A stretch of 64,000 nt of DNA, taken from the NCBI GenBank assembly GCA_036971615.1, contig JAYKKR010000035.1:186001-250000 (forward strand), given 5' to 3'. A program made the translations under genes and the position numbers. The DNA comes from Amyloporia xantha (Eukaryota > Basidiomycota > Agaricomycetes > Polyporales > Adustoporiaceae). The notes beneath the pieces are model-generated. The model was not told the origin of the DNA and made no database searches. It was given only the letters and a program-made list of their open reading frames with translations. Shown here one piece after another: positions 1 through 12,805 of this stretch. Within the stretch, counting starts at the first letter, position 1; the number at the start of each line of letters is the position of its first letter.

Positions 1-3000
1 CAAAGGCCCGGGCGTGCGCAAAATCGCATCTGTCGACTCCGCATCCGTCTCCTTCCCCAATCCCGTGCAGCTGCCTCCCGTCGAATCCCAACACTGTCAA
101 CGGGCAGGGGGGCAGGACCGAGCAGAGCAAGACGCTCTTCCTGCGCGTGAGCAACCCGTTCACAAGGCCCGTGCTACCCATGCACCACGCAGTACGAATG
201 TCCACAACTGAAGTTACTGAAGTGTCTGTTGCCGGTGCTCTCAGATCTCATCGTTCGTGTGCGTGCATGGACTGACCAAAGTGAAAATGTATATGAATGA
301 CGAGGATGTGCTTCCTAGGTACGTCGACCCCTCCACTCATCTTCTCTCCTGTCCAGCTTGTATACACAGTCTCGTGGCCGGTCTCGACCCGGCTGCGCTC
401 AGTCATTCACTCCTACTTTCGATAACCAGCTTGTCCTCTCATGCATGCACTCTTTTACCTCTCCTTGCTCTTTCCGCTCGTTATCCAGCACCGCCCCGTC
501 CTTCGAATCCGACAGTCTTGGCCTTCCCGCACTCGCGGTCAGTCCTCACCCGATATTGGTCGATCTGTTTCACATAGCGTCTTTGCTGTACCAATGCAGT
601 GGGGACGGTGGTGTCCGCGGGAAACTCAAGGTAGTAGCTTCAACAGGAGGCGATCTTGCTGAGGGTGTAGGGCGGCACTTGCAGCGCAGACGAGGCTTGC
701 TTCTGGCACGTCGGGTAGGGTCTAAGCTGTTCGAAGACCAGCGCTGTCACGTGTGTCATCGCCGTTCGCATCACGTACAGCTCGCTGTTCACTTCCCTCC
801 CTCCATTTCTTTCCGTGCGCGGCTGCACCCTGCACGATCCACCACCTACCGTCAATGTCCCGCCCTCCTGCCAACCAGACCCTATGAGGCGTCAGTTAGG
901 CTCAGCACCGCCAGCAGCCCGAAGCATGCCGCTGCAGGTGCGCGCTCGTACTCTGTCGTGACGCTGTATCCTGCGCCGTCCGTCGGCCACTGGGCTGGAC
1001 GGCTTTGAGCCTAAGATGTTCGATAGCCGCGAGTTCGATCTCGAAGCTCATCTCGCACCTACTCACTGCCCCTCCCGTTCACTGTCATTGCGCCCCGCCG
1101 TAGCCTGTCCGACACCAGATGCCAGATTACATTACGCTTCTTCACGCATCCTCCGCGTACCGCCGCCTCCTCTCTAGCGAGCTGATCACAGTGCCGGTGT
1201 CCAATATCGGTGCGTTCTTGTCTTTAGTTTCCTTCCTCTGTTGTTTTTCCAGGATTTCGTGTCCATCTCCGTCTTGCTAGGGTTCGAGCTTGGTTCTGTC
1301 ATTGTGGGTGCTGCCTCTGTCCACACACCTCGTCTTAGACGCATGGTGTAGGCCCGGGCGAGACTAGACAGACACAGCTCTGGAGGAGCCCGCGCCCGCG
1401 CCGTTTGTGATCCGTTATCTGTGCTCACAGAGTCCCAGACTAGTTCCCGGCCACGACCCTCATGCGCCGTTCTCCCCGCCCCTGTTTTCCCTTCACAAAT
1501 GGCATATAGCTAGTAGCGCTGAGCCCGACGTGGCGCGGCGTGTTGTCTCGTCCAAGGCTCCAGTGTGGAATACCGTGTGTAGGGTTATCAAATATATTTA
1601 TATCTGCTATTATTCAGTCAGCTAGCCGTTTCGGTACGGGGGTTGCGAGACGTGATGGTGGTGTGCTTACCTGTGCCACACACATGTCCTGGAACGTGTC
1701 TCCTCCTAAAACGTACGGACTAGGGTGCATCGCATCTTCCCGTCCACTGACCACAGGCCGTGCGGATGTTCGTATGCGGCAGTACGGGGTCAGCAGTCGA
1801 TACAATCGTGCATATAGGCGCTGGCGTCTCGTACCTCATAGTAGGTCATCGTGAGGATTCAGACCTCCGCAGCTTGGCAGCGGGCGTCGGCATCAGCGCT
1901 CGCGAGAGCAGGGGGAACGGTCATTAGAGCGGATGGATCGGGTTCGCAGACTCACGCACTGTGGGATGCGAGGAGCGGTACAGGAAAACAACGGGAAGTG
2001 TGTGGAGAATCGACTGTTGGATCTTCAATGGCCAATGGTCTGGGAAAACGGACGGAGCCGACAACGGGAAGCGAGTAAGGGGCACAAGCCAGAACGATAC
2101 CATCAGTGCACGCTCTTCAGGATTAAGTTCTGGAAATCCAAGAAGCGCCGCGTCGATGCAAAGACCGAGGGATAGGGCATGGACTCAGAGTGCATCCAGA
2201 TGCCGAACTTACGATAGGTCTGCGTTCACTGTCAGAGACAAGCGAGAGCGGTGCTCGCTGGCCCTCAAGAGCCAAGCATGGGAAGTGAAGGAAATTGACT
2301 GGTGGTGTTAAAAAGGGCGGAGGCGTGAGCGGCAGTGTAAAAGGGAATACGAGACAAGGGTCATACCTAGGATTCCTTTCAGTTCGAACTCTTCGGGGCC
2401 AAGTTCTGGCAACCTAGGAAGCGCGTCAACACAAATACGGAGGGATAGGGCACGAAGTGCGTCGAGATTGAGAACGCACGCTATAAACCATCTCACGCTT
2501 TTGCGTTATTACCGTCAGAAACAAACGCGAGCGGCATACTCGTTGATTCTCAAGAGTCAACAGTGGGATTGAAGTGGGCTGAGTCCAGACCGGTACCGTC
2601 ACAGTCTTCTGTACATGGTAACCATCCTTCTTTATTTGCAGTGATGCTCTCGGCGGGCGTCCTCGGGTATAGGTTTCCATCGACATCTCCGCTCCGAGCA
2701 ACTCCGAGCTCTGTAATTTCTATCTAACGGACTGTCGTCCTGCCTTCGATTGGAGCAACTTTTCTGGCGCGACTCCGAGGTCGCTTTGGCGTTGTAAGAT
2801 AGGACGATAGCAAGACCACGATCACGACGACCACTGAGAAGCCGGCTGCGGTAGGCCTGTATAAGAACATGCAGGTGAAGCTGGGGCCGAGGATGGCGGA
2901 TTGATGCATTGCCACATTGCCGCCATGACATTATATTACGACCATCGTTGCACTTGCCATCAAGACCTCTGCGACACCCTGAGTTAGCAGTGTCCAGTCT

Positions 3001-3035
3001 TCCGGTGGCTTTCTCTTCATCCTAGTTCTTGAGAT
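1..3035. other. No recognisable gene; intergenic or decayed sequence
   Basis: Only short, mutually overlapping open frames occur here and none has a recognisable domain, a convincing start plus splice pattern, or a consistent reading frame. Pyrimidine-rich stretches dominate the first 1.2 kb. The first 250 bases could be the end of a gene lying outside the window, but no family was identified. The only structured feature seen is a diverged duplication near 2.1-2.6 kb, listed separately. Confidence 0.6.
2125..2575. repeat. Diverged tandem duplication, unit about 270 bp
   Basis: The stretch starting at about 2125 (aagttctgga then gaagcgc and gagggatagggca) reappears at about 2399 (aagttctggc, gaagcgcgtc, gagggatagggca). 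It is followed in both copies by matching segments: acaagcgagagcgg against acaaacgcgagcgg, and ctcaagagccaa against ctcaagagtcaa. The copies differ by many substitutions and small indels, so the event is old. No coding frame is conserved between them. Confidence 0.5.
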
Positions 3036-5273
3036 ATGATCACCACACACTCGCAGGAACGTAGACGATCAACAGGATCTTGTTCGAGATCATCAGCAAA
3101 GTCACGAAAAGACGCTGACCTTGAGGCACAGAGCAGTCATACTGATCCGACGTATGCAAGGCCATTTCAGTCACCTATATTTACTAGTGGCTCTATCAAT
3201 CGCGGCGGGGAGCAGGGGAATCCTGGCTCAAAAACTTATCCTGTCACCGAGCCTCCCTATAATCAGTTTCCAAAGCTGACGTATGGAGACGCATCTGAGG
3301 CTTGGGCAGAGTGCGCACGGCAGGTCTGGGAACATGAGGTAGCCACGGTAGAGAAGTGGAAAGACGAGATCAACAATCTTCTAATATTTGTGAGTAATTT
3401 GTCTCTGTACTTCTACTGTGTGGATTTGCAGCTAGATGGCATTTATCTGCCGTTACTCACTTTGACCGTACAGGCGGGTCTTTTCTCGGGCGTTCTTACT
3501 GCCTTCAACGTTCAGTACTTCCTAATGCTCCAGCCGCAGGCACCCGATGCTACTGTGCAGGCTCTCCTCGCCATTTCTACACATTTGAGCCTCCTTGCCA
3601 CAGACGCCAGCTATCCGAGCTTGGCACACGCAAACATTCCATCTCTGGTGACCTCTGCACCCAGCTCAGTTCCTGGTTTCGTCGTCTCCATCAACGCCCT
3701 CTGGTTCTCCGCACTCGTCTTCAGCCTCAGCGCCGCATCCATCGCAATATCAATCACGCAGTGGCTGCACCACCACGTCAATCGGGCGACCTCCATGTCT
3801 CGTCAGAGTGTCGCGGTCTGGCGCTTCCGCCACCAGGGCCTCATCAAGTGGCACGTACCGGAGATCATCAACATCCTTCCCGTTCTCTTGCAGATCTCGC
3901 TGGCGCTGTTTCTCATCGGTCTGGTCCAACTGCTGTGGTCGATGAACACGATCGTCGCAGCTATCATCACGGGCCTCGTCGCACTTCTGCTGACAGTCTC
4001 GATGTGCACAGCCCTACTCCCAGCTCTGGCGCTGGACTGTCCCTATAAATCGCCGCAAGCGTGGTGGTGGTTTCTAGTCGTACGACGAGTACGGGCAGCA
4101 CTCGGCCCTCCTGCAGCACTGATCTGTACGTGGTGCGGGGAAAGACGGCAGTACTACACCGGGCTACGGAAGCGCGTAGCTCGTTATGTGTGGACGTACC
4201 TGTGGAAGTGGAACAAGCTGTCGGAAAACCTGCTGAAGCTCTCGAACTGGCGGGACTTCGACAACCTCTTCGTGCGCTCGCGGCAGGAGAAGCCCGAGGA
4301 TAGACTGACGATGTTGGTCGAAGCAGACGCGGAGCTCATGGACGATTCTTTCCTCGACAAAGCTGTCCGTCCGTGCATCACGTGCTATACTCTTGAGACC
4401 TCACTTCCCGCCTTGTACAAGATCCTCGAGCACAGAGCGCACAGCCTTGACAGGACGACTGAACCGCCGACCCCGGTATGGTTCAGCAATGAGCAAAATA
4501 CTCAAGCCATTGTTTCCATGGCCTATATGGCCATTGACATGCTGTCGATGTTTAGATTGGAGCAAATCGATCCAGGCAATCATGCCAGCGGCCATCATAC
4601 ACGTATTATAAAGGCCCTCAGGAACCTCTTCGGTTCCATCACTTATGCCCAATCTGCGGTTTACTGTTATATGTTTCCTCTACTGAAGAAAGAAGATACT
4701 TCTTGTGCAGTTCGTCGCTTACTGGCATCATTGATCTACCAGTTCGACGTCACATACCAAGTTGGGCTGGATAGTGAGTTTTGGATATGTTCGTGAATGC
4801 GCCCTTTTCGCTTAATTCATATTCTGGAAGATATCAGAACATTGATTTCGTGTCTTCCTGTGGTAGGGAAAGACCTAGGTGCCGTGACGTGTCTGCGAAT
4901 ATCGAGTTCGATCTTGACCTTCTCGAACAAGATCCCCAATTCGGACTTCAGGATCATTCGCGACGGAGTGGCAGACACATTAGCCGTTGTGGTCCAAATG
5001 CTCAGGTCCGCTGAGGCAGAATCGGTCGCTGACACATTGAACCTGGATTTCAACTGGCGGCTAGTTGAGGTTTTATTCATCCTCTGTGCCGAGCTCGCAG
5101 AACGGGATAGCAGCCTATTCAACCAAGACATGGTCTCCGCCTTCAGACACTTCGTGTCCTTATGCACTAACGAAACATGGAGAAGCAGGATCGTCCATCA
5201 TCTGGATCGCGTCGACGATTTTGTTGTACGGGATCCTCTGAATGTCTCGAGACGCGAAGCTTGCTGCCGTTGA
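3036..5273 (+). CDS. DUF6535-domain multi-pass membrane protein
   Basis: This resembles the agaricomycete-expanded DUF6535 family, whose function is not known. Residues about 85-120 carry the family opening (AWAECARQVWEHEVATVEKW), followed by hydrophobic helices and the hallmark CPYKSPQAW near residue 320. The first intron, 3390-3473 (84 nt, GTGAGT...ACAG), is a multiple of three and free of stops, so an unspliced reading stays open. Removing it restores the family junction LLIFAGLFSGVLTAF. A second intron, probably 4774-4830, joins the long exon to 4831-5273. The last exon is soluble and unrecognised. Four or more membrane helices are visible. Family assignment is fairly safe; the second junction and the 3' end are less so, since the gene might continue past 5273. 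Confidence 0.75.
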
Positions 5274-6443
5274 TACTAGCGGCGGAGCAATTACCAACAT
5301 CCCCGGTTGTTTTAACTACTGCACATGAACAAAATGCGGGTGTTATCTTGTACGTCTCTCATATGTATTTCCTAGTTTGTCGCTGTGGCCTCTTGCACTT
5401 GATGTCAGTCTCTGTTGCCTCAACAGGCCTCGCTTTGTCCCGAACCTCAACGTGAAATCCGTCTATCAGGTAAAATACGAGGCGATCGGAAAGCAGTACG
5501 ATGAAGGGAAAATGTGCTGCGAATCATCACGATTCTCAGCACGCCTTCCGTGTATCATGCTTCCCTCAATTTCCCTCTTGATGTCTTCTGAGCATGTGAT
5601 CTATTCGCAAGCGCGCAGTCATCTGGTCTCAACTCAGAGTTCGGGAGCAAAACGCTAGGTTCCAAGCCGATGAGGATCTCCAAACCTGTCCTTGCAGTTC
5701 ACTCGCGCCGAGGGTCGTGTGCATAGACGCTCAAGTTTCTTCGTCATCTGAGAAGAATGGCATGAGTCAGCAAGGACTGCGTTGACCCACTTTGTTTTCT
5801 CTGCCAGTTACTCGCCAAGTTTATACTCTACACTCGTGGGTACATGTGCGGAAAGTTAAGACTTACCCAGAATGGAGTTCCGCACCCTCCTAGAGCTATA
5901 ACTCTTATGGGCGCGGTTCGGGCTTTGCTGTAATGTGACTACCAGCAGTGTCGCCTCTTCTCTCTTATTCATGTGATAGGATTGACAGTAGCTATAGGCT
6001 GTCCTTCGGTCATGGCGGACTTGGTGGCGAATTTGTCTCCTAGTCCTGGATTGACCGGCGCGTTCCTTTTATTTTACTAGAGACGATGGAACACTTGCTG
6101 GGCGAATTTTCCAGATAGGTGAGCGTCGGTACGGGCCTGGGTCGGTACGGGTTTCCCGATCACAGTTCCGTAGTTTTCCCTCAGTTATTCGCTAGGCTCG
6201 GCGGAGTTAGCATACCCAGTGCCAATGACCCACTTCACCTCCGGACTACTCACAAATGAGTCGGCGGGCTGTGGTAAGATGGCACGGAGCTCCTCAAGAT
6301 TCAAATAAAGAATTGTATTCGCGTTGTCACTCAGCTTCTACATTATCGATGACGAACACTCACCAGGGGACTATAAAGAGCCGGGCTGCACAGCATAAAA
6401 CAATCCAGTCACCTCTTTCTGTCTTCTCTCTACATAACCAGCC
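5274..6443. other. Intergenic, no gene seen
   Basis: No family-like frame is present. A short direct repeat, gtcggtacgggcctgg / gtcggtacgggtttcc, lies at about 6125-6155. The final 80 bases are the core promoter of the aldo/keto reductase. Confidence 0.6.
6372..6378 (+). promoter_or_regulatory. TATA box of the aldo/keto reductase gene
   Basis: TATAAAG lies 66 nt before the ATG at 6444, followed by a pyrimidine-rich stretch (cctctttctgtcttctctc) that is usual around fungal transcription starts. Confidence 0.55.
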
Positions 6444-7910
6444 ATGTCTCTCCCTAATACACGTAAGCTTGGTGAGCACACCGTCTCCGCCATCGGCTAT
6501 GGTGCAATGGGCATCGCCGCTTTCTATGGCAAACCTCTGCCGGACGAGGAGCGTCTCGAGGTGCGCTGCACGCCGTGAAGTTCTTGTCGTACGACGAGGG
6601 TCGCTCACCCGCCCCGTCGATCATTAGGTCCTAGATGCAGTGTATGAGAATGGCTGCAACATGTGGGACACCGCAGATGTGTACAAAGACAGCGAGGAGC
6701 TCATTGGTAAATGGTGGGTGCTCTATCCCTTTCTCTGCCGTATTCCCGATGTGAAGATTCATGGCTAATCGCCCGTACAGGTTCAAGCGCACCGGCAAGC
6801 GCAGCGAGATCTTCCTTGCGACGAAGTTCGGGCTGCGCCACTCCGCGCCCGGGCGCGTCGTCAATGGCGATCCAGAGTTTGTCCGCGAGGCATTCAACAG
6901 GTCGCTCCAACGGATCGGCGTCGATTCGGTGGATTTGTACTACTTGCATCGGTAATGATGATCTATGCCAACACTCGCGGACAACTTCGCTGAGTGAACT
7001 TGCGCTGCAGAGCGGACCCTCAGGTTCCCATCGAGAAGACGGTCGGCGCGATGGCCGAACTAGTCAAGTGGGCCTCTGTATCCCCCCCATCTTCCTACAC
7101 GCCGCTGATATCAGTACTTTGCTCGCGCACAGAGCGGGCAAGGTCAAATACCTTGGCCTGTCGGAATGCTCGGCGGAGACGCTCCGTCGCGCCCACGCGG
7201 TGCACCCCATCACGGCCCTGCAGGTCGAGTACTCTCCGTTCACGTTGGACATCGAGGACGAGAAGATTGGCCTGCTCAAGACAGCGCGCGAGCTCGGTGT
7301 TGCGATCATCGCATACTCGCCGCTCGGGCGCGGGCTGATCACTGGACAATACGTAAGTACAAGCGCATCCGCCCTGCAAAATCCTTGTGCGCGTCACTGA
7401 CCTGGTGCCCGTGCTACAGAAATCTCCCGACGACTTTGAAGAGGACGACTTCAGGCGTCAGGTTCCTCGGTAGGTTCCATTCCGCTCTGCTCGTCCTTAC
7501 CATACTCTTTCGGCTTACAATGGCTTTCCCCGCAGCTACTCGAAAGAGAACTTCCCAACATTCTCAAACTCGCTGACGGGCTAAAGAAGATCGGCGACCG
7601 CCACAACGCAACCGCCGGCCAGGTCGCACTCGCGTGGCTCCTCGCGCAGGGCCCAGACGTTATTCCCATTCCAGGGACGACCAAAATCGAGGTACGCTCA
7701 GCTGTGCTTTTGAATCCATCGCTTGTACTTACGCGAACGGACTTTCAGCGCTTGAAGGAGAACTTGGGGGCGGTGCACCTCACATTAACGCCGGAAGACC
7801 TCATGGAGGTACGCAGAGTCGCGGATGGCGCAAACCATGTGAACGGCGCGCGAGTATCGGCTTGGCTGGCTGGGGTGCTGTTCGGCGACACACCGGCGCT
7901 GACGAGTTGA
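6444..7910 (+). CDS. Aldo/keto reductase (AKR13-like) with an apparent frameshift
   Basis: NADPH-dependent carbonyl reductase of the TIM-barrel AKR superfamily, probably cytosolic. Eight exons were reconstructed; introns are 6561-6627, 6714-6780, 6952-7010, 7068-7132, 7353-7419, 7470-7535 and 7692-7748, and phases agree at every joint. The catalytic tetrad is visible: Asp and Tyr in [12 protein letters not shown], Lys in FLATKFG, His in YYLHRADP. Cofactor-side motifs [19 protein letters not shown] and IPIPGTTK are also present. In exon 7 the expected YSKENFP and [13 protein letters not shown] lie in different frames: one base is missing around 7552-7557. An alternative AAG acceptor (intron 7470-7546) would restore the frame at the cost of the YSKENF segment. 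It is therefore either a recent pseudogene, a rescued variant or a sequence error. Family certain, intactness not. Confidence 0.8.
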
Positions 7911-7915
7911 GCTAT

Positions 7916-8975
7916 GGTCAGCCTTCGATCTAATGTAACGCTACTCTAAGAGCTGACCCTCTCGAAGTATGAACATGGCAATTTTAGGCTTCATGTTGTG
8001 CGACGCTGGGGCAGCCGGCGGTACAAATCGATATATGTACCCCCACGTAACAACGACAACCAAGACATCTGGTGCAATAACAGATGCACGGGTTACACAA
8101 AGCACTATAGTGTAGCTGAGTCAGTCCTGAGAGGATTCAGAAAACGGTTTCAGTGGCAATGGCACCTCTATAAGAGACAACAGTTTCAGTTACCAGGAGA
8201 GGATAGAACTTGCCCTGCAAATGAATATTACATAGTGAATGATGTTGGCGCCAAAGGAAATCACGCGCGTCCGTTGGGAAGATGCTAGCGTCAACGATGC
8301 GATATAATTCTTCAGCGTCCGCATACTGGAGGAGAGGCTAGGTTCGTGCCTACTGGCACCAAGCCAAATGCCAGAGTGTGTAGCACGAGCCACCAATTGC
8401 GGTCACTCAAGGCGTACACACGGAGAGCCGCGACGACTACATTGTAACAATCAGCGAGTTTACATATATGTTCCATGAAAGGCTCACGGGCGGATATGCA
8501 AATTTAAACCATATCCAAGGCACTATTTATGTAGGAAACGACAGCACAGCTACAAACGCAATGTAAGTTGTTTGCGCCGCTAGCAACTGAGGAATCCTGA
8601 AGCCCTGTAGTAAAATAGATGTGAGACGTCATCATTGCAGATTCAACGCAAGCCCATACCAGTACAGTGTCAAACGGTAGAGACAGCAGAATCATCGTGG
8701 CACCGTAGACTGGAGAGGGGTAGGGAATCCACTGGATGAACGCGTGTTCTCCGACGCCTCATATAGTTTCCGAATACTCCCACACTGCTGTAAGCTGACA
8801 CCAAGTGTGCGAAACGAGGATCTGGAGCAGACCATAGGAGCAGCAGAGAACCTTGCAAAAGTCGCAAACAGTACCACAAAACCAACCTTCCAATGGAACG
8901 CGACTTGTGGTGTGGTCTTTGCAAATTGCGCTCTGGGTTTTTCGAGCGCATATCCCGTGTTACACTTTATGTAGC
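7916..8975 (-). pseudogene. DUF6533 membrane-protein pseudogene (left copy)
   Basis: This is the left member of the tandem pair. Recognisable pieces on the minus strand are LSLPFDTVLVWACVE, then CSCAVVSYINSALDM, then VVVAALRVYALSD, each matching the right copy. The exon that carries the start of the DUF6533 domain is deleted: sequence jumps directly after caccgtagac (8701-8710) to the equivalent of position 11234. The C-terminal third (the FLLHIRRAAES part of the right copy) is also absent, because the duplication ends against the neighbouring gene. No complete frame can be assembled. Confidence 0.7.
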
Positions 8976-9463
8976 TAAGACATGTAAGGACATGCTATTT
9001 AAAAAACGCATTCAACACTGAGTCTAAATGTTTATTCATTAGAGTCCACTGATCTATTGAAACTTACTACGGCATCGACTTGAAGGTAATTTTATGTCTC
9101 GATCTGCCGTCAGTGAGCTGATCGCACATCAAGATACAAAATGTACTCACCAGTAAAGCCAGCCTATAATTCGCCTGGTTTCTGCCGCTCTCTCACTTTT
9201 TTCATTCGGAATAGCAAGAGCGCGTAAGGTCGGGCCTGGTTGTTTCAGAACGCTACGCAGAATGTATTCCGCAGTGTGATCCACCTCCGATGTGCTAAAA
9301 ACGGATCCATCTAACAAATGAAGGCCTTCTATCTCCGAGTCCGAGTCGAGCCCTACGATAAATGAAAATCCGGAGATGCCCCTAACGATCAAGAAATAGA
9401 GCCCTCGCATCACTAGCAGCACTTTCCAGCGTCGATTCCGTCTCACGATATTCCTTATGAGCA

Positions 9464-11104
9464 TTATACGCCTTCCGCTGGCACTCCAGGCTCGGTTCTG
9501 CCTTGCTCATATCTAAGTCCCTCGTCCCAATGATCCACATCGATTGCATCCCCAGATGCGATTCTAAGTGCAGCGTCGGTGGCGGAGGCACACTTCGACT
9601 CATCAGCTCCTTGCGCGCCGAGTAGAGCCGCGGCGTTGGGCACAAACTCTATACTCGACATCCAGGAAAGCGTTGACGCGATATTTTGCGTGGATTCAGC
9701 AGCTCTGCGGATGTGTAACAGGAAGCGAGAGATGAGAATGGATGCAATTCTGGCAGAAAACAGGTCAGACACGCCAGGTGATTTCAGAGATGGACGAACG
9801 GCGATATAAAATCTGAGATGCTGATATTTCCCTGTATCGAGTGGACTCAATGTTGAACGTTCTTCATAAAGCACGAGATATAGCAAGCAATATCGTACCG
9901 CAGTAGCAACAAACACAACGATATCCGCAATATTGAGCACTGTGATCGCCCTGCAAAATTGTTAGCCTGACATATTCGAGCAGTCTCTCGTCTTCCAGCG
10001 CACATAAAGTACAAAACACCTATATAGAAAGGTTACCTAAGGTCAGTCTTCGATCTTGAGCTCCACTTCTATGAGATATTACCGTCTCGAAGCATGACTA
10101 CGGCAAGTTTGGGCTTCATGTTGTGTGATTCTTGGGAAGTCGACTGTACAAGTCGATACATGTACCGCCATGTAACAATGATAACTAAGACATCTGATAC
10201 AATGGCAGATGTACGGGTCACACAGAGCGCTGTAGTGCAAGTAGTCAGTCCGGAGGATTGAGTGCAATTTTTCAGTGGTGACAGCACCTCTGCGAAACAA
10301 AAGAGAACGATTTGAGTTAATAACAGAGAATAGGTTATGACCTGAAAATGAGTACATCACAAACGATGTATGCGCCAAGGGAAAGCACACGTCCGCTGGG
10401 AGGATGCTAGCGGCGACGATTTGAAATGATTCTTCAGCGTCGGCATACTGAGAATGACATTTCAGCAGATCTACGATATTCAACCATGCAGAGGAACAGC
10501 TCCTAACCAGGTTTGTTCCCACTGGAACTAAGCCAAATGCCAGAGTGGGTAGCACGAGCCACCAATTGTGTTCACTCAAGGCGTACACACGAAGCGCCGC
10601 GATGACTGCATCGCAACGATCAGCAAGTTTACGTGCATGATTTATGATAAGCTCACCGGCAGATATGGAAATTTGAACCAGATCCAAGGCATTATTCAAG
10701 TAAGAAACGACAGCACAGCTACAAATACGACGTAAGATCTTTGCACCAGTGACTGGCAACTGAAGAGTCCCGAACCGCTATAGTAAAATAGATGAGATAG
10801 TTATAAAACATACACATTCAACGCAAGCTCGTACCAGTACAGTCTCAAAAGGTAGAGACAGCAGGATTGTCGTGACACCGTAGACCACCAAGTTTAGTCG
10901 ATTGACTAGAAACAAGATGGAAGAGGCCGATTTGCGACCCCACATCAAACCAATTTCATCCTGGACCGTCAGAATGTGTTCATATATGATCAAGGCTGTG
11001 ACAACACAAAGCTTGATGAGTCGCCCGCGGATAAGTGCCATATATCTAGGTAACTCACCACCAATCGCAATGAAGAAGTAATTTCCTAGAACGCTAGCCC
11101 ACAC
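9464..11104 (-). CDS. DUF6533-domain seven-helix membrane protein (right copy)
   Basis: The DUF6533 family is common in Agaricomycetes; its function is unknown. The domain core reads ALIIYEHILTVQDEIGLMW. Downstream come LSLPFETVLVRACVE, CAVVSYLNNALDLVQ, AALRVYALSEHNWWL, GLVPVGTNL, IVSDVLVIIVTWRYMYR, VLNIADIVVFVATAV and finally ILISRFLLHIRRAAES, in the order expected for the family. Introns include 10606-10656 and a pair flanking a 16-nt exon at 10004-10019 that encodes the VLYF step after LRDG. The junction near 10719-10815 could not be phased cleanly, and the first exon was not found: the position given is only the upper end of the open frame. It may be a functional gene or in early decay. 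Confidence 0.6.
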
Positions 11105-12805
11105 AACTGAACCTTAAACCCACATTAGCGACTCGAGGCCCTGACTCACTATTGTTCAAAGTTAGACACAAGGACTGTCGTTGGTAGCTCCCCAGTGCCG
11201 GACATATCGGAAAGGACAGTCGACCTCGCTACTTGGAGAAGGTTAGGGGATCTACTGGATGAAGACGTGTTCTCTGTTTAATATAAATCCACAGTACCGT
11301 GTTCCCATGAGCTGACACACAGAGTGCGAACCGGGGGTCTTGGAATAGACCACAGGGGTAGCGGACAGCCTCGCCACAGTCGCAAACAGTACCACAGAAC
11401 CAATCTTCCAGCGAATCACGACTCGGTGATGGAGTCTCTCTGGCGTTCTTTGAGCATATGTTCTGCACCACGCATAAAACAGCTAAGACACGCAAGGACA
11501 AGTTTTTTGGAGAAAACGCACCCTCTACGTCGAGAAGTTTCGCCACCAGAATCCGCTAACCGTCACGCATATGTATTGCAGATCACTGACACGTCGACCC
11601 GGGGGCGATTTTATATCTCGATCTCCTGTCAGTAAGTCGACCACACACAAATATGCAAAACATGCTCACCACAAAAACATCCAAATCGCCCAATTTGTGT
11701 GGCTCTTTCATCTAATTTCATTCGGAATAGCAAGGTTGGGCAAGGCCCTCGTGGTTTCAGGTCGTTGAGTAGAATATATTCGCACAGTACGATCTCATGC
11801 GCCGTTATAGCCACCTCCGATATGTCAAAAAAGCATCCATCTTACAAATACGGGTCCTCCATCTCCGAGTCAAGCCCTACGGAAGGATCACTCTCGCCAT
11901 GGTTGTGGACATGACGTTATATTCAAATGCAGATGTCACCCAAAAGTGCCGACACGGTATGGAAGCAAGCAACCACTCCGCTGTCATCTCGCGGCGATGA
12001 CAACCAGTGAATGTTTTTTGACTTCTTCTGAGGTATACCACGGGCATTCCAGACGCATTTCATTGAAGTCTGATTCTGATAATTGTCAAGATCGCGCAGA
12101 AGATTTCATGAAACATAGCCGTCCACCAGCAGAGGTCAATGCTACCCATGCAGAGCCTGGCAGTTACAGGTGCATCTTCACAACCGCCATGGAAAAAACT
12201 TTCCTGGATAGAACCACCGTCGACCAGCCATTCGACCAACCGTATCCTTGGCATCGCCTCCTTGATTCGGACCCATGGTAGTGTTCAGAGTAGTCACTGT
12301 CATTGAATGGTAATAGGCATTTCGAGCTTACTCGGAACAAGTAAACGACGTCTAATGTTATACTCCTGTCATGACCACGCAAATTTGTGGCAACAGTACC
12401 GCTATCCCAAGGTATCATGTCTCAGGACGATCATCTGAATACGTGGGATTTGACTGAGCGTTGGGAGTCTCTCGGAGATTCTGAGAGTCCATACCTCCTG
12501 CTTTCGGAAACAAAATTATGTAGTGTCCGGGGCGTCATTGCTGCTTTGCTTGCATGCTTCATAATGCAAACAACGGTGCGTTACCAGAAATGACCAGATG
12601 GGTCCACCAGCGGTTTGGCGCCGGTTGAGCGGTATCACGTGCGTCATATCCTGTCTGTCCGCTAGGCTGTCTTAGACTCTTAGTCGACCTTCGAGCTCGG
12701 ACTCCTCCTATACCTCGTTTGGAGGCTGCTTCATAACTCACAAACTGTGGTGGTCTGGGGCATATCTCGTCGGCGTTTTTGCTAAGTGGTCTCTCATGAA
12801 CAGCA
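11105..12805. other. Intergenic, with a remnant of the duplicated block
   Basis: 11589-11885 is homologous to 9060-9365, the sequence upstream of the left DUF6533 copy. It may be the 3' flank of a lost third copy. 11900-12800 shows no coding signature on either strand. Confidence 0.5.

Larger units (their letters stand above)
7916..11885. repeat. Tandem duplication carrying the DUF6533 genes
   Basis: The block from about 7916 to 9365 matches the block from about 10038 to 11885 over most of its length, for example ggcttcatgttgtg at both 7988 and 10110, and cattcggaatagcaag in both upstream parts. The left copy lacks about 348 bp corresponding to 10886-11233. Substitutions are scattered throughout, so the duplication is not recent. 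The left breakpoint falls only a few bases after the aldo/keto reductase stop codon. Confidence 0.75.
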
